Assembly (NCBI GenBank): GCA_944989445.1
Contig: CALYLW010000120.1
Span: forward strand, 878,181-942,180
Source: Ampullaceana balthica
Lineage: Eukaryota; Mollusca; Gastropoda; Lymnaeidae
DNA length: 64,000 nt
Reading direction: 5' to 3'
Shown here: one piece after another, positions 46,181 through 57,198 of the stretch
Layout: each line of letters begins with the position of its first letter
Numbering within the stretch: the first letter of the stretch is position 1
The notes under the pieces: generated by a model
Seen by the model: only the letters and a program-made list of their open reading frames with translations
The model's database searches: none
What the model was told of the DNA's origin: nothing
Made by a program: the position numbers and the translations under genes

Positions 46181-46609
46181 TCAATATAATACGAACCGCG
46201 ACACTCTGTCTAAAAAAATTAACATGATACATAGAGATAAATAAAATAATCTAAAATTTCAACAATTTAATTACAGTACATGCGATCGACCTGAAATTTT
46301 GATACATGGTTTAAATCATCGGCATGAGTCGACCTGCAAAATTTCAGCTCGCTAGCTTACGAGGAAGTGGGTTAAAATCGATCCATTTTTTTGGCAAGCA
46401 AGGAAGGGCTCAAACAGACACCACAAGTTAATATTAAGGATTTAATTATTTTTTTAAATGTAAAAAAACACGTTTTTTTACTATAAATCCTTTATATAGG
46501 AGAAACAACTAAAAGAATGTTCATTATTATAATACGCAGCGCAAGATAATCCAAAAATACAAAGTTTTAGTTATGTCTCGTAAAACATGTTTAATATAAT
46601 GCGCTCCAA

Positions 46610-46773
46610 CAGAGCCGTCCTTACATCAGTTTGGGCACCCGGGCAAAGAAATAGTGTTGCCCCCCACGCAAGAATAAAAAATAAATATGCATAATATATA
46701 TAAATAAACATACTCCCATGGTCGTGGGCCCCCGGGCAAATACCCAGCAGGCCTATGCGTTAAGACGGCCCTG
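46610..46773. mobile_element. Short MITE (CAGRGCCGTCYTWAC ends) in a family X copy
   Basis: The left end CAGAGCCGTCCTTACATCAG and inverted right end CAGGGCCGTCTTAACGCATAG-like repeat bound 164 bp with internal GGGCACCCGGGCAAA/TTTGCCCGGGGGCCC symmetry. Flanks CGCTCCAA and CGCACCGA agree at 6 of 8. Rejoined flanks give the family X motif TATAATGCGC-ACCG. Confidence 0.75.
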
Positions 46774-46799
46774 CGCACCGATCAATAATATATTTTTAA

Positions 46800-47110
46800 A
46801 AGGTATTGTCAATATAATTCGCACCTTATTGCGTGACAGGAAATGTTGTTCAATATAATACGCACCGCGACACTATAGCACAAAAATTAACATGTTACAT
46901 AGAGATAAATAAAATGATCTAAAAATTCCATTATTTAATTACAGTATATGCGATCGATCTGACATTTTGATACATCGTTTTTTATCGTCGACACGAAATG
47001 CCTGCAAAATTTCAGCTCGCTAGCTTACCAGGAAGTGGGTTAAAAATTGATCCAAAGTTTTTTCGGCAAGCATCAAGGGCTCAGACACCACAGGTTAATA
47101 TAAAGGATTT
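46800..47110 (+). repeat. Dispersed repeat family X, copy 3
   Basis: Uninterrupted copy: CAATATAATTCGCACC, TTATTGCGTGACAGGAAATG, CAATATAATACGCACC, CGACACTATAG, then the AT-rich body through AGCTCGCTAGCTTACCAGGA. Further single motifs (ATAATACGCAGCGC at 46530, TATAATGCGC at 46593) lie just upstream, suggesting local repetition of the family end. Confidence 0.8.
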
Positions 47111-47196
47111 AAAAATTTCACATTTTAAAAATAATTATTGCTGAATGAATTCTGAAACTGAAAGTGCTATTTAATGTACTGCTGTCATTGTAATGG

Positions 47197-47249
47197 TGAT
47201 GTGTGATGTTGCAAGATGATGTGTGATGTTTTAAGATGATGTGTGATTA
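47197..47249. repeat. 20-bp tandem repeat (2.6 copies)
   Basis: GATGATGTGTGATGTTTTAA-type units in tandem. Confidence 0.85.
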
Positions 47250-47544
47250 GGAAAGAAATGTCCGGAGGCCTGAATATAACAGTATTTTGGTATATGTGTC
47301 CTGAAGAAGGCGCCACAGTTTGATCTGTAAACAGTAAAGATACAACTCCGCTCGTGGCCATAATGTCACCCGACCCAATGTTTAATTTACAAACCTTCAT
47401 TCACGCTTCATGAATGTTAACATGAGAACAAGACGTTAATAATCGTAATTTCTAATATTCTAGACTCTAGACAGAACCCATAACAAGAAAAAAAGAATCA
47501 CACTTTTACTGAGCGCTGAACACTAACCCTACATTCAACTGGGA

Positions 47545-50500
47545 ACATAGTGCACACTGACCCTGGCATGCACTGAGTACATAGTGACCACTGACCCTGG
47601 CATGCACTGAGTACATAGTGCCCACTGACCCTGGCATGCACTGAGTACATAGTGCCCACTGACCCTGGCTTGCTCATAGTACATAGTATCCACTGACCCT
47701 GGCATGCACTGAGTAAATAGTGCCCACTGATCCTGGCATGCACTGAGTACATAGTTCCCACTGACCCTGGCATGCACTGAGTACATAGTGCCCACTGACC
47801 CTGGCATGCACTGAGTAAATAGTTCCCACTGATCCTGGCATGCACTGAGTACATAGTGCCCACTGACCCTGGCATGCACTGAGTAAATAGTGCCCACTGA
47901 CCCTGGCATGCACTGAGTAAATAGTGCCCACTGACCCTGGCATGCACTGAGTACATAGTGCCCACTGACCCTGGCATGCACTGAGTACATAGTGCCCACT
48001 GACCCTGGCATGCACTGAGTACATAGTGCCCACTGACCCTGGCATGCACTGAGTAAATAGTTCCCACTGATCCTGGCATGCACTGAGTACATAGTGCCCA
48101 CTGACCCTGGCATGCACTGAGTACATAGTGCCCACTGACCCTGGCATGCACTGAGTACATAGTTCCCACTGATCCTGGCATGCACTGATTACATAGTGCC
48201 CACTGACCCTGGCATGCACTGAGTACATAGTGCCCACTGATCCTGGCATGCACTGAGTAAATAGTTCCCACTGATCCTGGCATGCACTGAGTACATAGTG
48301 CCCACTGACCCTGGCATGCACTGAGTACATAGTGCCCACTGACCCTGGCATGCACTGAGTACATAGTGCCCACTGACCCTGGCATGCACTGAGTACATAG
48401 TATCCACTGATCCTGGCATGCACTGAGTACATAGTGCCCACTGACCCTGGCATGCACTGAGTACATAGTGTCCACTGATCCTGGCATGCACTGAGTACAT
48501 AGTGTCCACTGATCCTGGCATGCACTGAGTACATAGTGTCCACTGATCCTGGCATGCACTGAGTACATAGTGCACACTGACCCTGGCATGCACTGAGTAC
48601 ATAGTGCCCACTGACCCTGGCATGCACTGAGTACATAGTGCCCACTGACCCTGGCATGCACTGAGTACATAGTGCACACTGACCCTGGCATGCACTGAGT
48701 ACATAGTGCCCACTGATCCTGGCATGCACTGAGTACATAGTGCCCACTGACCCTGGCATGCACTGAGTACATAGTGTCCACTGATCCTGGCATGCACTGA
48801 GTACATAGTGTCCACTGACCCTGGCATGCACTGAGTACATAGTGTCCACTGACCCTGGCATGCACTGAGTACATAGTGTCCACTGATCCTGGCATGCACT
48901 GAGTACATAGTGTCCACTGATCCTGGCATGCACTGAGTACATAGTGCCCACTGATCCTGGCATGCACTGAGTACATAGTGTCCACTGACCCTGGCATGCA
49001 CTGAGTACATAGTGTCCACTGATCCTGGCATGCACTGAGTACATAGTGTCCACTGATCCTGGCATGCACTGAGTAAATAGTTCCCACTGATCCTGGCATG
49101 CACTGAGTACATAGTGCCCACTGACCCTGGCATGCACTGAGTACATAGTGCACACTGACCCTGGCATGCACTGAGTACATAGTGCCCACTGACCCTGGCA
49201 TGCACTGAGTACATAGTGCCCACTGACCCTGGCATGCACTGAGTACATAGTGCACACTGACCCTGGCATGCACTGAGTACATAGTGCCCACTGATCCTGG
49301 CATGCACTGAGTACATAGTGCCCACTGACCCTGGCATGCACTGAGTACATAGTGTCCACTGATCCTGGCATGCACTGAGTACATAGTGTCCACTGATCCT
49401 GGCATGCACTGAGTACATAGTGTCCACTGATCCTGGCATGCACTGAGTACATAGTGTCCACTGATCCTGGCATGCACTGAGTACATAGTGCCCACTGACC
49501 CTGGCATGCACTGAGTACATAGTGCCCACTGACCCTGTCATGCATTGAGTACATAGTGCCCACTGATCCTGGCATGCACTGAGTAAATAGTGCCAACTGA
49601 TCTTGGCATGCATTGAGTACATAGTGCCCACTGACCCTGGCATGCACTGAGTACATAGTATCCACTGACCCTGGCATGCACTGAGTAAATAGTGCCCACT
49701 GACCCTGGCATGCACTGAGTACATAGTGCCCACTGACCCTGGCATGCACTGAGTACATAGTGCCCACTGACCCTGGCTTGCACTGAGTAAATAGTGCCAA
49801 CTGATCCTGGCATGCATTGAGTACATATTATCCACTGACCCTGGCATGCACATAGTACATATTATCCACTGACCCTGGCATGCACTGAGTACATAGTGCC
49901 CACTGACCCTGGCATGCACTGAGTAAATAGTGCCAACTGATCCTGGCATGCATTGAGTAAATAGTGCCCACTGACCCTGGCATGCACTGAGTACATAGTG
50001 CCCACTGACCCTGGCATGCACTGAGTACATAGTGCCCACTGACCCTGGCATGCACTGAGTAAATAGTGCCCACTAATCCTGGCATGCACTGAGTACATAG
50101 TGCCCACTGACCCTGGCATGCACTGAGTAAATAGTGCCCACTGACCCTGGCATGCACTGAGTACATAGTGCACACTGACCCTGGCATGCACTAGGTACAT
50201 AGTGCCCACTGACCCTGGCATGCACTGAGTACATAGTGTCCACTGACCCTGGCTTGCACTGAGTACATAGTGTCCACTGACCCTGGCTTGCACTGAGTAC
50301 ATAGTGCCCACTGACCCTGGCATGCACTGAGTACATAGTGTACACTGACCCTGGCATGCACTGAGTACATAGTGTCCACTGACCCTGGCTTGCACTGAGT
50401 ACATAGTGTCCACTGACCCTGGCATGCACTGAGTACATAGTGCACACTGACCCTGGCATGCACTGAGTACATAGTGCCCACTGACCCTGGCATGCACTGA

Positions 50501-53143
50501 GTACATAGTGTCCACTGACCCTGGCATGCACTGAGTACATAGTGTCCACTGACCCTGGCTTGCACTGAGTACATAGTGTCCACTGACCCTGGCATGCACT
50601 GAGTACATAGTGTCCACTGACCCTGGCATGCACTGAGTACATAATGTCCACTGACCCTGGCATGCACTGAGTACATAGTGTCCACTGACCCTGGCATGCA
50701 CTGAGTACATAGTGTCCACTGATCCTGGCATGCACTGAGTACATAGTGTCCACTGACCCTGGCATGCACTGAGTACATAGTGTCCACTGACCCTGGCATG
50801 CACTGAGTACATAGTGTCCACTGATCCTGGCATGCACTGAGTACATAGTGTCCACTGATCCTGGCATGCACTGAGTACATAGTGTCCACTGACCCTGGCA
50901 TGCACTGAGTACATAGTGTCCACTGACCCTGGCATGCACTGAGTACATAGTGTCCACTGACCCTGGCATGCACTGAGTACATAGTGTCCACTGACCCTGG
51001 CATGCACTGAGTACATAGTGTCCACTGATCCTGGCATGCACTGAGTACATAGTGTCCACTGATCCTGGCATGCACTGAGTACATAGTGTCCACTGACCCT
51101 GGCATGCACTGAGTACATAGTGTCCACTGACCCTGGCATGCACTGAGTACATAGTGTCCACTGACCCTGGCATGCACTGAGTACATAGTGTCCACTGATC
51201 CTGGCATGCACTGAGTACATAGTGTCCACTGATCCTGGCATGCACTGAGTACATAGTGTCCACTGATCCTGGCATGCACTGAGTACATAGTGCCCACTGA
51301 CCCTGGCATGCACTGAGTACATAGTGCCCACTGACCCTGTCATGCACTGAGTACATAGTGCCCACTGATCCTGGCATGCACTGAGTAAATAGTGCCAACT
51401 GATCCTGGCATGCATTGAGTACATAGTATCCACTGACCCTGGCATGCACTGAGTAAATAGTGCCCACTGACCCTGGCATGCACTGAGTACATAGTGCCCA
51501 CTGACCCTGGCATGCACTGAGTACATAGTGCCCACTGACCCTGGCTTGCACTGAGTAAATAGTGCCAACTGATCCTGGCATGCATTGAGTACATATTATC
51601 CACTGACCCTGGCATGCACTGAGTACATAGTGCCCACTGACCCTGGCTTGCACATAGTACATATTATCCACTGACCCTGGCATGCACTGAGTACATAGTG
51701 CCCACTGACCCTGGCATGCACTGAGTAAATAGTGCCAACTGATCCTGGCATGCATTGAGTAAATAGTGCCCACTGACCCTGGCATGCACTGAGTACATAG
51801 TGCCCACTGACCCTGGCATGCACTGAGTACATAGTGCCCACTGACCCTGGCATGCACTGAGTAAATAGTGCCCACTAATCCTGGCATGCACTGAGTACAT
51901 AGTGCCCACTGACCCTGGCATGCACTGAGTAAATAGTGCCCACTGACCCTGGCATGCACTGAGTACATAGTGCACACTGACCCTGGCATGCACTGAGTAC
52001 ATAGTGCCCACTGACCCTGGCATGCACTGAGTACATAGTGTCCACTGACCCTGGCTTGCACTGAGTACATAGTGTCCACTGACCCTGGCTTGCACTGAGT
52101 ACATAGTGTCCACTGACCCTGGCATGCACTGAGTACATAGTGTCCACTGACCCTGGCTTGCACTGAGTACATAGTGTCCACTGACCCTGGCATGCACTGA
52201 GTACATAGTGCACACTGACCCTGGCATGTACTGAGTACATAGTGCCCACTGACCCTGGCATGCACTGAGTACATAGTGTCCACTGACCCTGGCATGCACT
52301 GAGTACATAGTGTCCACTGACCCTGGCTTGCACTGAGTACATAGTGTCCACTGACCCTGGCATGCACTGAGTACATAGTGTCCACTGACCCTGGCATGCA
52401 CTGAGTACATAGTGTCCACTGACCCTGGCTTGCACTGAGTACATAGTGTCCACTGACCCTGGCATGCACTGAGTACATAGTGTCCACTGATCCTGGCATG
52501 CACTGAGTAAATAGTGTCCACTGATCCTGGCATGCACTGAGTACATAGTGTCCACTGATCCTGGCATGCACTGAGTACATAGTGCCAACTGACCCTGGCT
52601 TGCACATAGTACATATTATCCACTGACCCTGGCATGCACTGAGTAAATAGTGCCCACTGATCCTGGCATGCACTGAGTACATAGTGCCCACTGACCCTGG
52701 CATGCACTGAGTACATAGTGCCAACTGACCCTGGCTTGCACATAGTACATATTATCCACTGACCCTGGCATGCACTGAGTACATAGTGCCCACTGACCCT
52801 GGCATGCACTGAGTACATAGTGCACACTGACCCTGGCATGCACTGAGTACATAGTGCCAACTGACCCTGGCTTGCACATAGTACATATTATCCACTGACC
52901 CTGGCATGCACTGAGTAAATAGTGCCCACTGACCCTGGCATGCACTGAGTACATAGTGCCCACTGACCCTGGCTTGCACATAGTACATATTATCCACTGA
53001 CCCTGGCATGCACTGAGTACATAGTGCCCACTGATCCTGGCATGCACTGAGTACATAGTGTCCACTGACCCTGGCATGCACTGAGTACATAGTGCACACT
53101 CACACTGTAATGCACTTAGTACATATAATGCACACTGACCCTG
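47545..53143. repeat. Giant 34-bp minisatellite (about 165 copies)
   Basis: The unit is CATGCACTGAGTACATAGTG plus CCCACTGACCCTGG. It contains the dyad CACTGAGTACATAGTG (CACT..GTAC..AGTG). Variation is concentrated at the two bases after GTG (CC, TC, CA), at GACCC/GATCC, at GTACAT/GTAAAT and at CATGCA/CTTGCA. The minus-strand unit has no stop in any of the three frames, so open frames of up to 883 codons overlap in all registers as a 34-residue repeat. These are products of a 34-bp period (3 x 34 = 102). Exact 1802-bp spacing (53 units) between matched variants shows a block duplication inside the array. No plus-strand frame is open. Confidence 0.98.
49468..52200. repeat. 1802-bp higher-order duplication within the 34-bp array
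   Basis: Rare variants recur exactly 53 units apart: GACCCTGTCA at 49531 and 51333, CCCACTAATC at 50069 and 51871. The order of the CTTGCA, ATTATCC and TGCCAACTGATCC variants around 49780-50100 is repeated at 51541-51900. A one-unit gain or loss inside the block (near 49620 and 51500) cancels out. Confidence 0.9.
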
Positions 53144-53263
53144 CCCGGTCATTCCACAAAATGTAACTGAATCCATAACGCAAGGTCCGAACGTTCTAGG
53201 CAGCTTATCCATCAGTGATCGCTCACAATAAGTGCAATCTGAAATGGGATCTCAGCAACCGTG

Positions 53264-54063
53264 CATTCTCACACACTCGTCCTTCTATTGTTACATTCTC
53301 ACACACTCGTCCTTCTATTATTACACACGTTACATTCTCACACACTCGTCCTTCTATTATTACACACGTTACATTCTCACACACTCGTCCTTCTATTGTT
53401 AGACACGTTACATTCTCACACACTCGTCCTTCTATTGTTAGACACGTTACATTCTCACACACTCGTCCTTCTATTATTACACACGTTACATTCTCACCCA
53501 CTCGTCCTTCTATTGTTAGACCTGTTACATTCTCACACACTCGTCCTTCTATTATTACACACGTTACATTCTCACACACTCGTCCTTCTATTATTACACA
53601 CGTTACATTCTTACACACTCGTCCTTCTATTATTACACACGTTACATTCTCACACACTCGTCCTTCTATTGTTAGACACGTTACATTCTCACACACTCGT
53701 CCTTCTATTGTTAGACACGTTACATTCTCACACACTCGTCCTTCTATTATTACACACGTTACATTCTCCCACACTCGTCCTTCTATTGTTAGACGTGTTA
53801 CATTCTCACACACTCGTCCTTCTATTGTTAGACACGTTACATTCGCCCACACTCGTCCTTCTATTGTTAGACGTGTTAAATTCTCACACACTCGTCCTTC
53901 TATTGTTAGACACGTTACATTCGCCCACACTCGTCCTTCTATTGTTAGACGTGTTACATTCGCCCACACTCGTCCTTCTATTGTTAGACGTGTTACATTC
54001 ACACACACTCGCCCTTCTGTTGATACATTCGCCCACACTCGTCCTTCTATTGTTAGACACGTT
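53264..54063. repeat. 39-bp minisatellite (about 20 copies)
   Basis: The unit contains CACACTCGTCCTTCTATTGT and TAGACACGTTACATTCT. Period 39 keeps plus and minus frames open (13-residue repeats such as HTRPSIVRHVTFS). Variants TTATTACAC/TTGTTAGAC and CTCACAC/CGCCCAC cluster left and right. It follows the 34-bp array after about 120 bp of unique sequence. Confidence 0.96.
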
Positions 54064-54369
54064 TCCTACAGTAGAAATGTTGAGCCTGGCATCAGCTATA
54101 ATTCCAAATAAATAATGTAGTATCCAAATGTCAGAGCAGATATTAAGTCATTATATGACAGGGGACGTTATTACCTGAACATGAGACGACAACTATTGCA
54201 ACACCCGAAATTTGTTGACGGAATTCTCTCCCCTTTTCTTTTCGTGTGTGTGTATATATATGCCAATATATTGAAAAAAAAACTGTTCATGTTGTGGAAA
54301 TAAGCAGAGCGGTAGTTCGAATCGTGGTTTATAGGTTTAACATGCATGAGTAGCGTTAATGTTTTAAAC

Positions 54370-54540
54370 CAGAGGCGTCACTAGGGTTGGTGTCACCCAG
54401 TGCGGTAAGTCATGTTACCCCTCACGAATTACGCCCATGGACCTCCTCCGAGTCTGCCCTTTGCCAAGTAACAAAAACACACATAATTGTGATATTGTCA
54501 CCCGGTGCAGTCCGCACTCTCCTAGTGACTCCAACACAAG
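54370..54540 (+). mobile_element. hAT-like element of family M, copy 3
   Basis: It begins CAGAGGCGTCACTAGGG, then TTGGTGTCACCC, and runs through CTCACGAATTACGCC to CACCCGGTGCAG and CTAGTGAC. It matches 12803-13001. The right terminus is worn and no target duplication could be fixed (left flank TTTTAAAC). The open frame through it from 54387 is transposon sequence, not a gene. Confidence 0.8.
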
Positions 54541-55323
54541 TATTTGATACTAGAGATTATCCAAAAAGCAATAGGAATGCCCCCCCCCCGTCCCCGGGTG
54601 GGCCATTAACTTGTAAAAAAAAATGTAAAAAAACAATTGCAGTTGACAATGGGACCATTTCTCATCGACGTAAGTCACGTGACAAAACATGCATAGGCCT
54701 ACAAGTAACACGCCTTATCTTGCTAATAACATCAGTGACAATTACAGCTAACCCCTTCCAACAACTCTTGGCATGTAGCCGCATAATATTTTTTTTACGA
54801 CCCCAAACTATTTAATATTTAACATCCCTTTTTACACTTCATATTTATGACAGGTTTTCCTTTCCAATTTATAAAAAAAATGTCCCCACTAAACGTCGAT
54901 GGTGGTACTGTCACAGATTATCGTTGTGTGAAGTGTTTGGAAATATGTGTTGGTTATTTATGAAAGAATGGGCCAGGAAGACTGCATCAAAATAGAATGT
55001 TGCATTACGTCTAAGAATTTAAAGACTTATAAGAAACAGATAATCTTATTTTTTAAACAAATCTTATCATTATCTTGGCTTAACATCCTGGGGCGAAAAT
55101 AAAAATAAAAATTAACTTAGCAAAATACAATATTAAAGCAGTTGGAAAAAAAAATTATCATCCATAGAGTAAGAATTCTGGCAGTTGATGCCCAAAACCT
55201 AAAGATTCAGAGCCTTCAAATAAAAATGTTCGTCGTTCGTTTGTATTTAATGGGAATCAGAAAGCCAATGAAGTGTTTAATTGTTGACCACATTTATTTG
55301 GAGGAAGACTGTATAAAATTATA
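54541..55323. other. Unannotated AT-rich sequence
   Basis: Nothing recognisable except a C-run at 54580-54589. Confidence 0.45.
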
Positions 55324-55372
55324 TATCTTATCTGTTACAGACGCTCATTCTATACAGAAGATTATTGCGTTA
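55324..55372 (-). mobile_element. LINE/SINE 3' tail, copy D
   Basis: On the minus strand: CGCAATAATCTTCTGTATAG, AATGAGCGTCTGTAACAG, ATAAGATA. A very short 5'-truncated insertion. Confidence 0.8.
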
Positions 55373-55863
55373 TATTTATGAAGCTATAGATAGTTGATAA
55401 CAATAGAAAATTTAATTGTTTTACATGTTCTAGAATTCTAAAATTGATGGCAACTCATAATTTTAAAAAATAAAAATAAAAGTCTTTCTAAAATAGTTAA
55501 GAGTTCTGTATTATAAGGTAGTGAATAATATAAGGAAACACTAAAGTTGTGGGGGAGAGCGATTTTCTAAAACTTTTAAAACTAAAAGTATACATTTAAA
55601 ATTCGTTTTTAGTTTCTTCAAATTTCATTTTCCTAAAACTTCCTTACTTTAAGCACTGCAGTATGTCATGCATATGAGTGTATTGGAATCTGGGTTCTAG
55701 ATTTGGACGTGTTTAATCATTTTAGCAACGATTCAATCTGTAGTTGAGCAAAAGATTTAAAGTTTTCTATGCTTTGATTTTTAAATAATAAGTTGTTGAT
55801 TTAGAATAATTTAGATCATGAATAAAATGCCTGAGACATCCAAAAATTAAAAAGATTAATCAC
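55373..55863. other. Unannotated AT-rich sequence
   Basis: Nothing recognised. Confidence 0.4.
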
Positions 55864-56681
55864 TAGGGTTAAGGAAATTAACGATTAATTTCTCGATTAA
55901 TCGTTAAAAGTTTTAACGATTACAATTTTCTTAACTATTAATCGACCCACCACTTATAAATGTATTGGAAGTAAAAAAAAGTTAAACTATTTCGGCCGAT
56001 AAACATAAACTAATTTCCGGACAATTACACGACCATTTTGGTTTTAAACTAATGACTGACGTGAATTTTCAAAATGTTGATAAAGGTTATGGTGTCCATT
56101 GAGAGAAATCGTTTGCTTACCATGCAATGTTCCCTCTAAGTCTAAGCTTCGTTGGTCCGTTTGCAAAGTTTAAAAAAAACAACTCGTGTGCAAAGTTGCA
56201 CAACGTCCATTTTTGTGCAATATTTTACAAAATTTGCTGCGCGAAGATTCTAAACTCCTGCGTGGCGTCGGTCAAATATCTGCGCAGCCGCGCTGCTTAA
56301 AGGGAACATTTGCTACCATGGTTCTAACACTTCACTTACATATCACCTGCAAACCAAACATCCACTACAGTATCAGAAACTTCAGCTAAGACAATCTAAA
56401 GCTATGTGAATGATTGTTCAGCTCGGCTGGTTATTATTGTCACTAATGAATTGAACCAAATAATGTCAATACACTTGTCTGTTACGTTGTTCGTTAAAAG
56501 ATGGCATATAAAGAAGATATTCCAGTGGGTTTTTTTTTCGATTTTCTACAAGTATTTTAATAAATGTTACTTATGACACCATAAATTTCAATTTTTGGCT
56601 TTAATCGAAAACAACGAGTAATTAATCGTCAATTTTTCAACAGTTAACGATTAAGTTTAAATTAATTCGTTAACAGCCCTA
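55864..56681. mobile_element. Non-autonomous hAT element D
   Basis: The left end TAGGGTTAAGGAAATTAACG and inverted right end TAGGGCTGTTAACGAATT are followed by TTAATCG/CGATTAA repeats in both orientations. Flanks TTAATCAC (55856-55863) and GTAATCAC (56682-56689) match at 7 of 8. A second MITE sits inside at 56125-56312. No transposase coding is seen. Confidence 0.85.
56125..56312. mobile_element. hAT-type MITE nested in element D
   Basis: The left end CAATGTTCCCTCTAAG and inverted right end CAAATGTTCCCTTTAAG bound 188 bp with internal GTGCAAAGTTGCAC and TGCGCAGCCGCGC symmetry. Flanks TTACCATG (56117-56124) and CTACCATG (56313-56320) match at 7 of 8. Confidence 0.87.
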
Positions 56682-56689
56682 GTAATCAC

Positions 56690-57198
56690 TCTTCCCAGTT
56701 TAAGGGTTTAAACTTTTGCTCTTAAGTAATGTTGTTTTTTTTCTGTCAAAGGGAAACAACTAACAAAAACTCTCTGAGAGTGTCTTGAGTTAGTCGACGC
56801 CATCAATATGTATAGACATCATTTTTCAAACCACAAAAAAGTTCAGCTATTGTTTTCTTCTGATATCCGGCTGAATTTAGGACTTAACTAGATAAACGAA
56901 GGAAATATTTCGCCTAACTTAAGGTTTAGTGAAAATTCTGTCAATAAATGGGACGTTTGAAAAATGCATCTCTGCTACATCCAATCATTTCAAATAGTGT
57001 GTGTTGGTACCTATGAGGAACAGGGGGAGAATTGGTTTGATTTGTTTCTTTTCTTTTTTTTTAGAACCCAACTTTAAAAAGATGCTTGATGACATTGCAA
57101 ACTAAAAAGGTTTATAAAAACAACAAAGGGGAACTTTTCAGAATGACGTCACCTTACTGTTTTGTTTAACGTGTCACACGTTTTCAGTTGGTTATAGG
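56690..57198. other. Unannotated AT-rich sequence
   Basis: Nothing recognised. Confidence 0.4.

Larger units (their letters stand above)
44803..46182 (-). mobile_element. 5'-truncated RNase H-type non-LTR retrotransposon
   Basis: It holds, on the minus strand, the thumb end of a reverse transcriptase and a complete RNase H domain with a CCHC knuckle, the order found in the I/R1/Tad-type groups. TCATTC is found at both edges (44803-44808 and 46177-46182), a short possible target duplication. No poly-A is seen after the short 3' end. The 5' part with endonuclease and the polymerase core is missing. Confidence 0.82.
44748..46455 (+). repeat. Dispersed repeat family X, copy 2, interrupted by a non-LTR element
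   Basis: The left part 44748-44802 has CAATATAATACGCACC, then CGCG-CAACAGGAAG. The right part 46183-46455 has CAATATAATACGAACC, CGACACT, TACATAGAGATAAATAAAAT, GCGATCGACCTGA and AATTTCAGCTCGCTAGCTTA. The two parts line up with the uninterrupted copy at 46800-47110, so the retrotransposon at 44803-46182 landed within it. Confidence 0.8.

Noticed and set aside
47545..53143. Similarity of the 34-bp dyad unit to a site-specific recombination site
   Set aside because: Only the length and a short 4-bp-arm dyad are shared; there is no arm-spacer-arm layout and no recombinase nearby.
47498..53212. Very long minus-strand open frames (up to 883 codons) in the 34-bp array
   Set aside because: All three minus frames are open together and encode shifted versions of the same 34-residue repeat. 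This follows from a stop-free unit whose length is not a multiple of three. No non-repeat domain or signal peptide is attached.
53215..54115. Overlapping 270-300 codon frames in the 39-bp array
   Set aside because: A period of 39 keeps several frames open on both strands; the peptides are pure repeats.
54387..54815. 142-codon frame similar to a minus-strand frame at 26314-26523
   Set aside because: The similarity is real but comes from two copies of hAT-like family M; the peptide is not a gene product.
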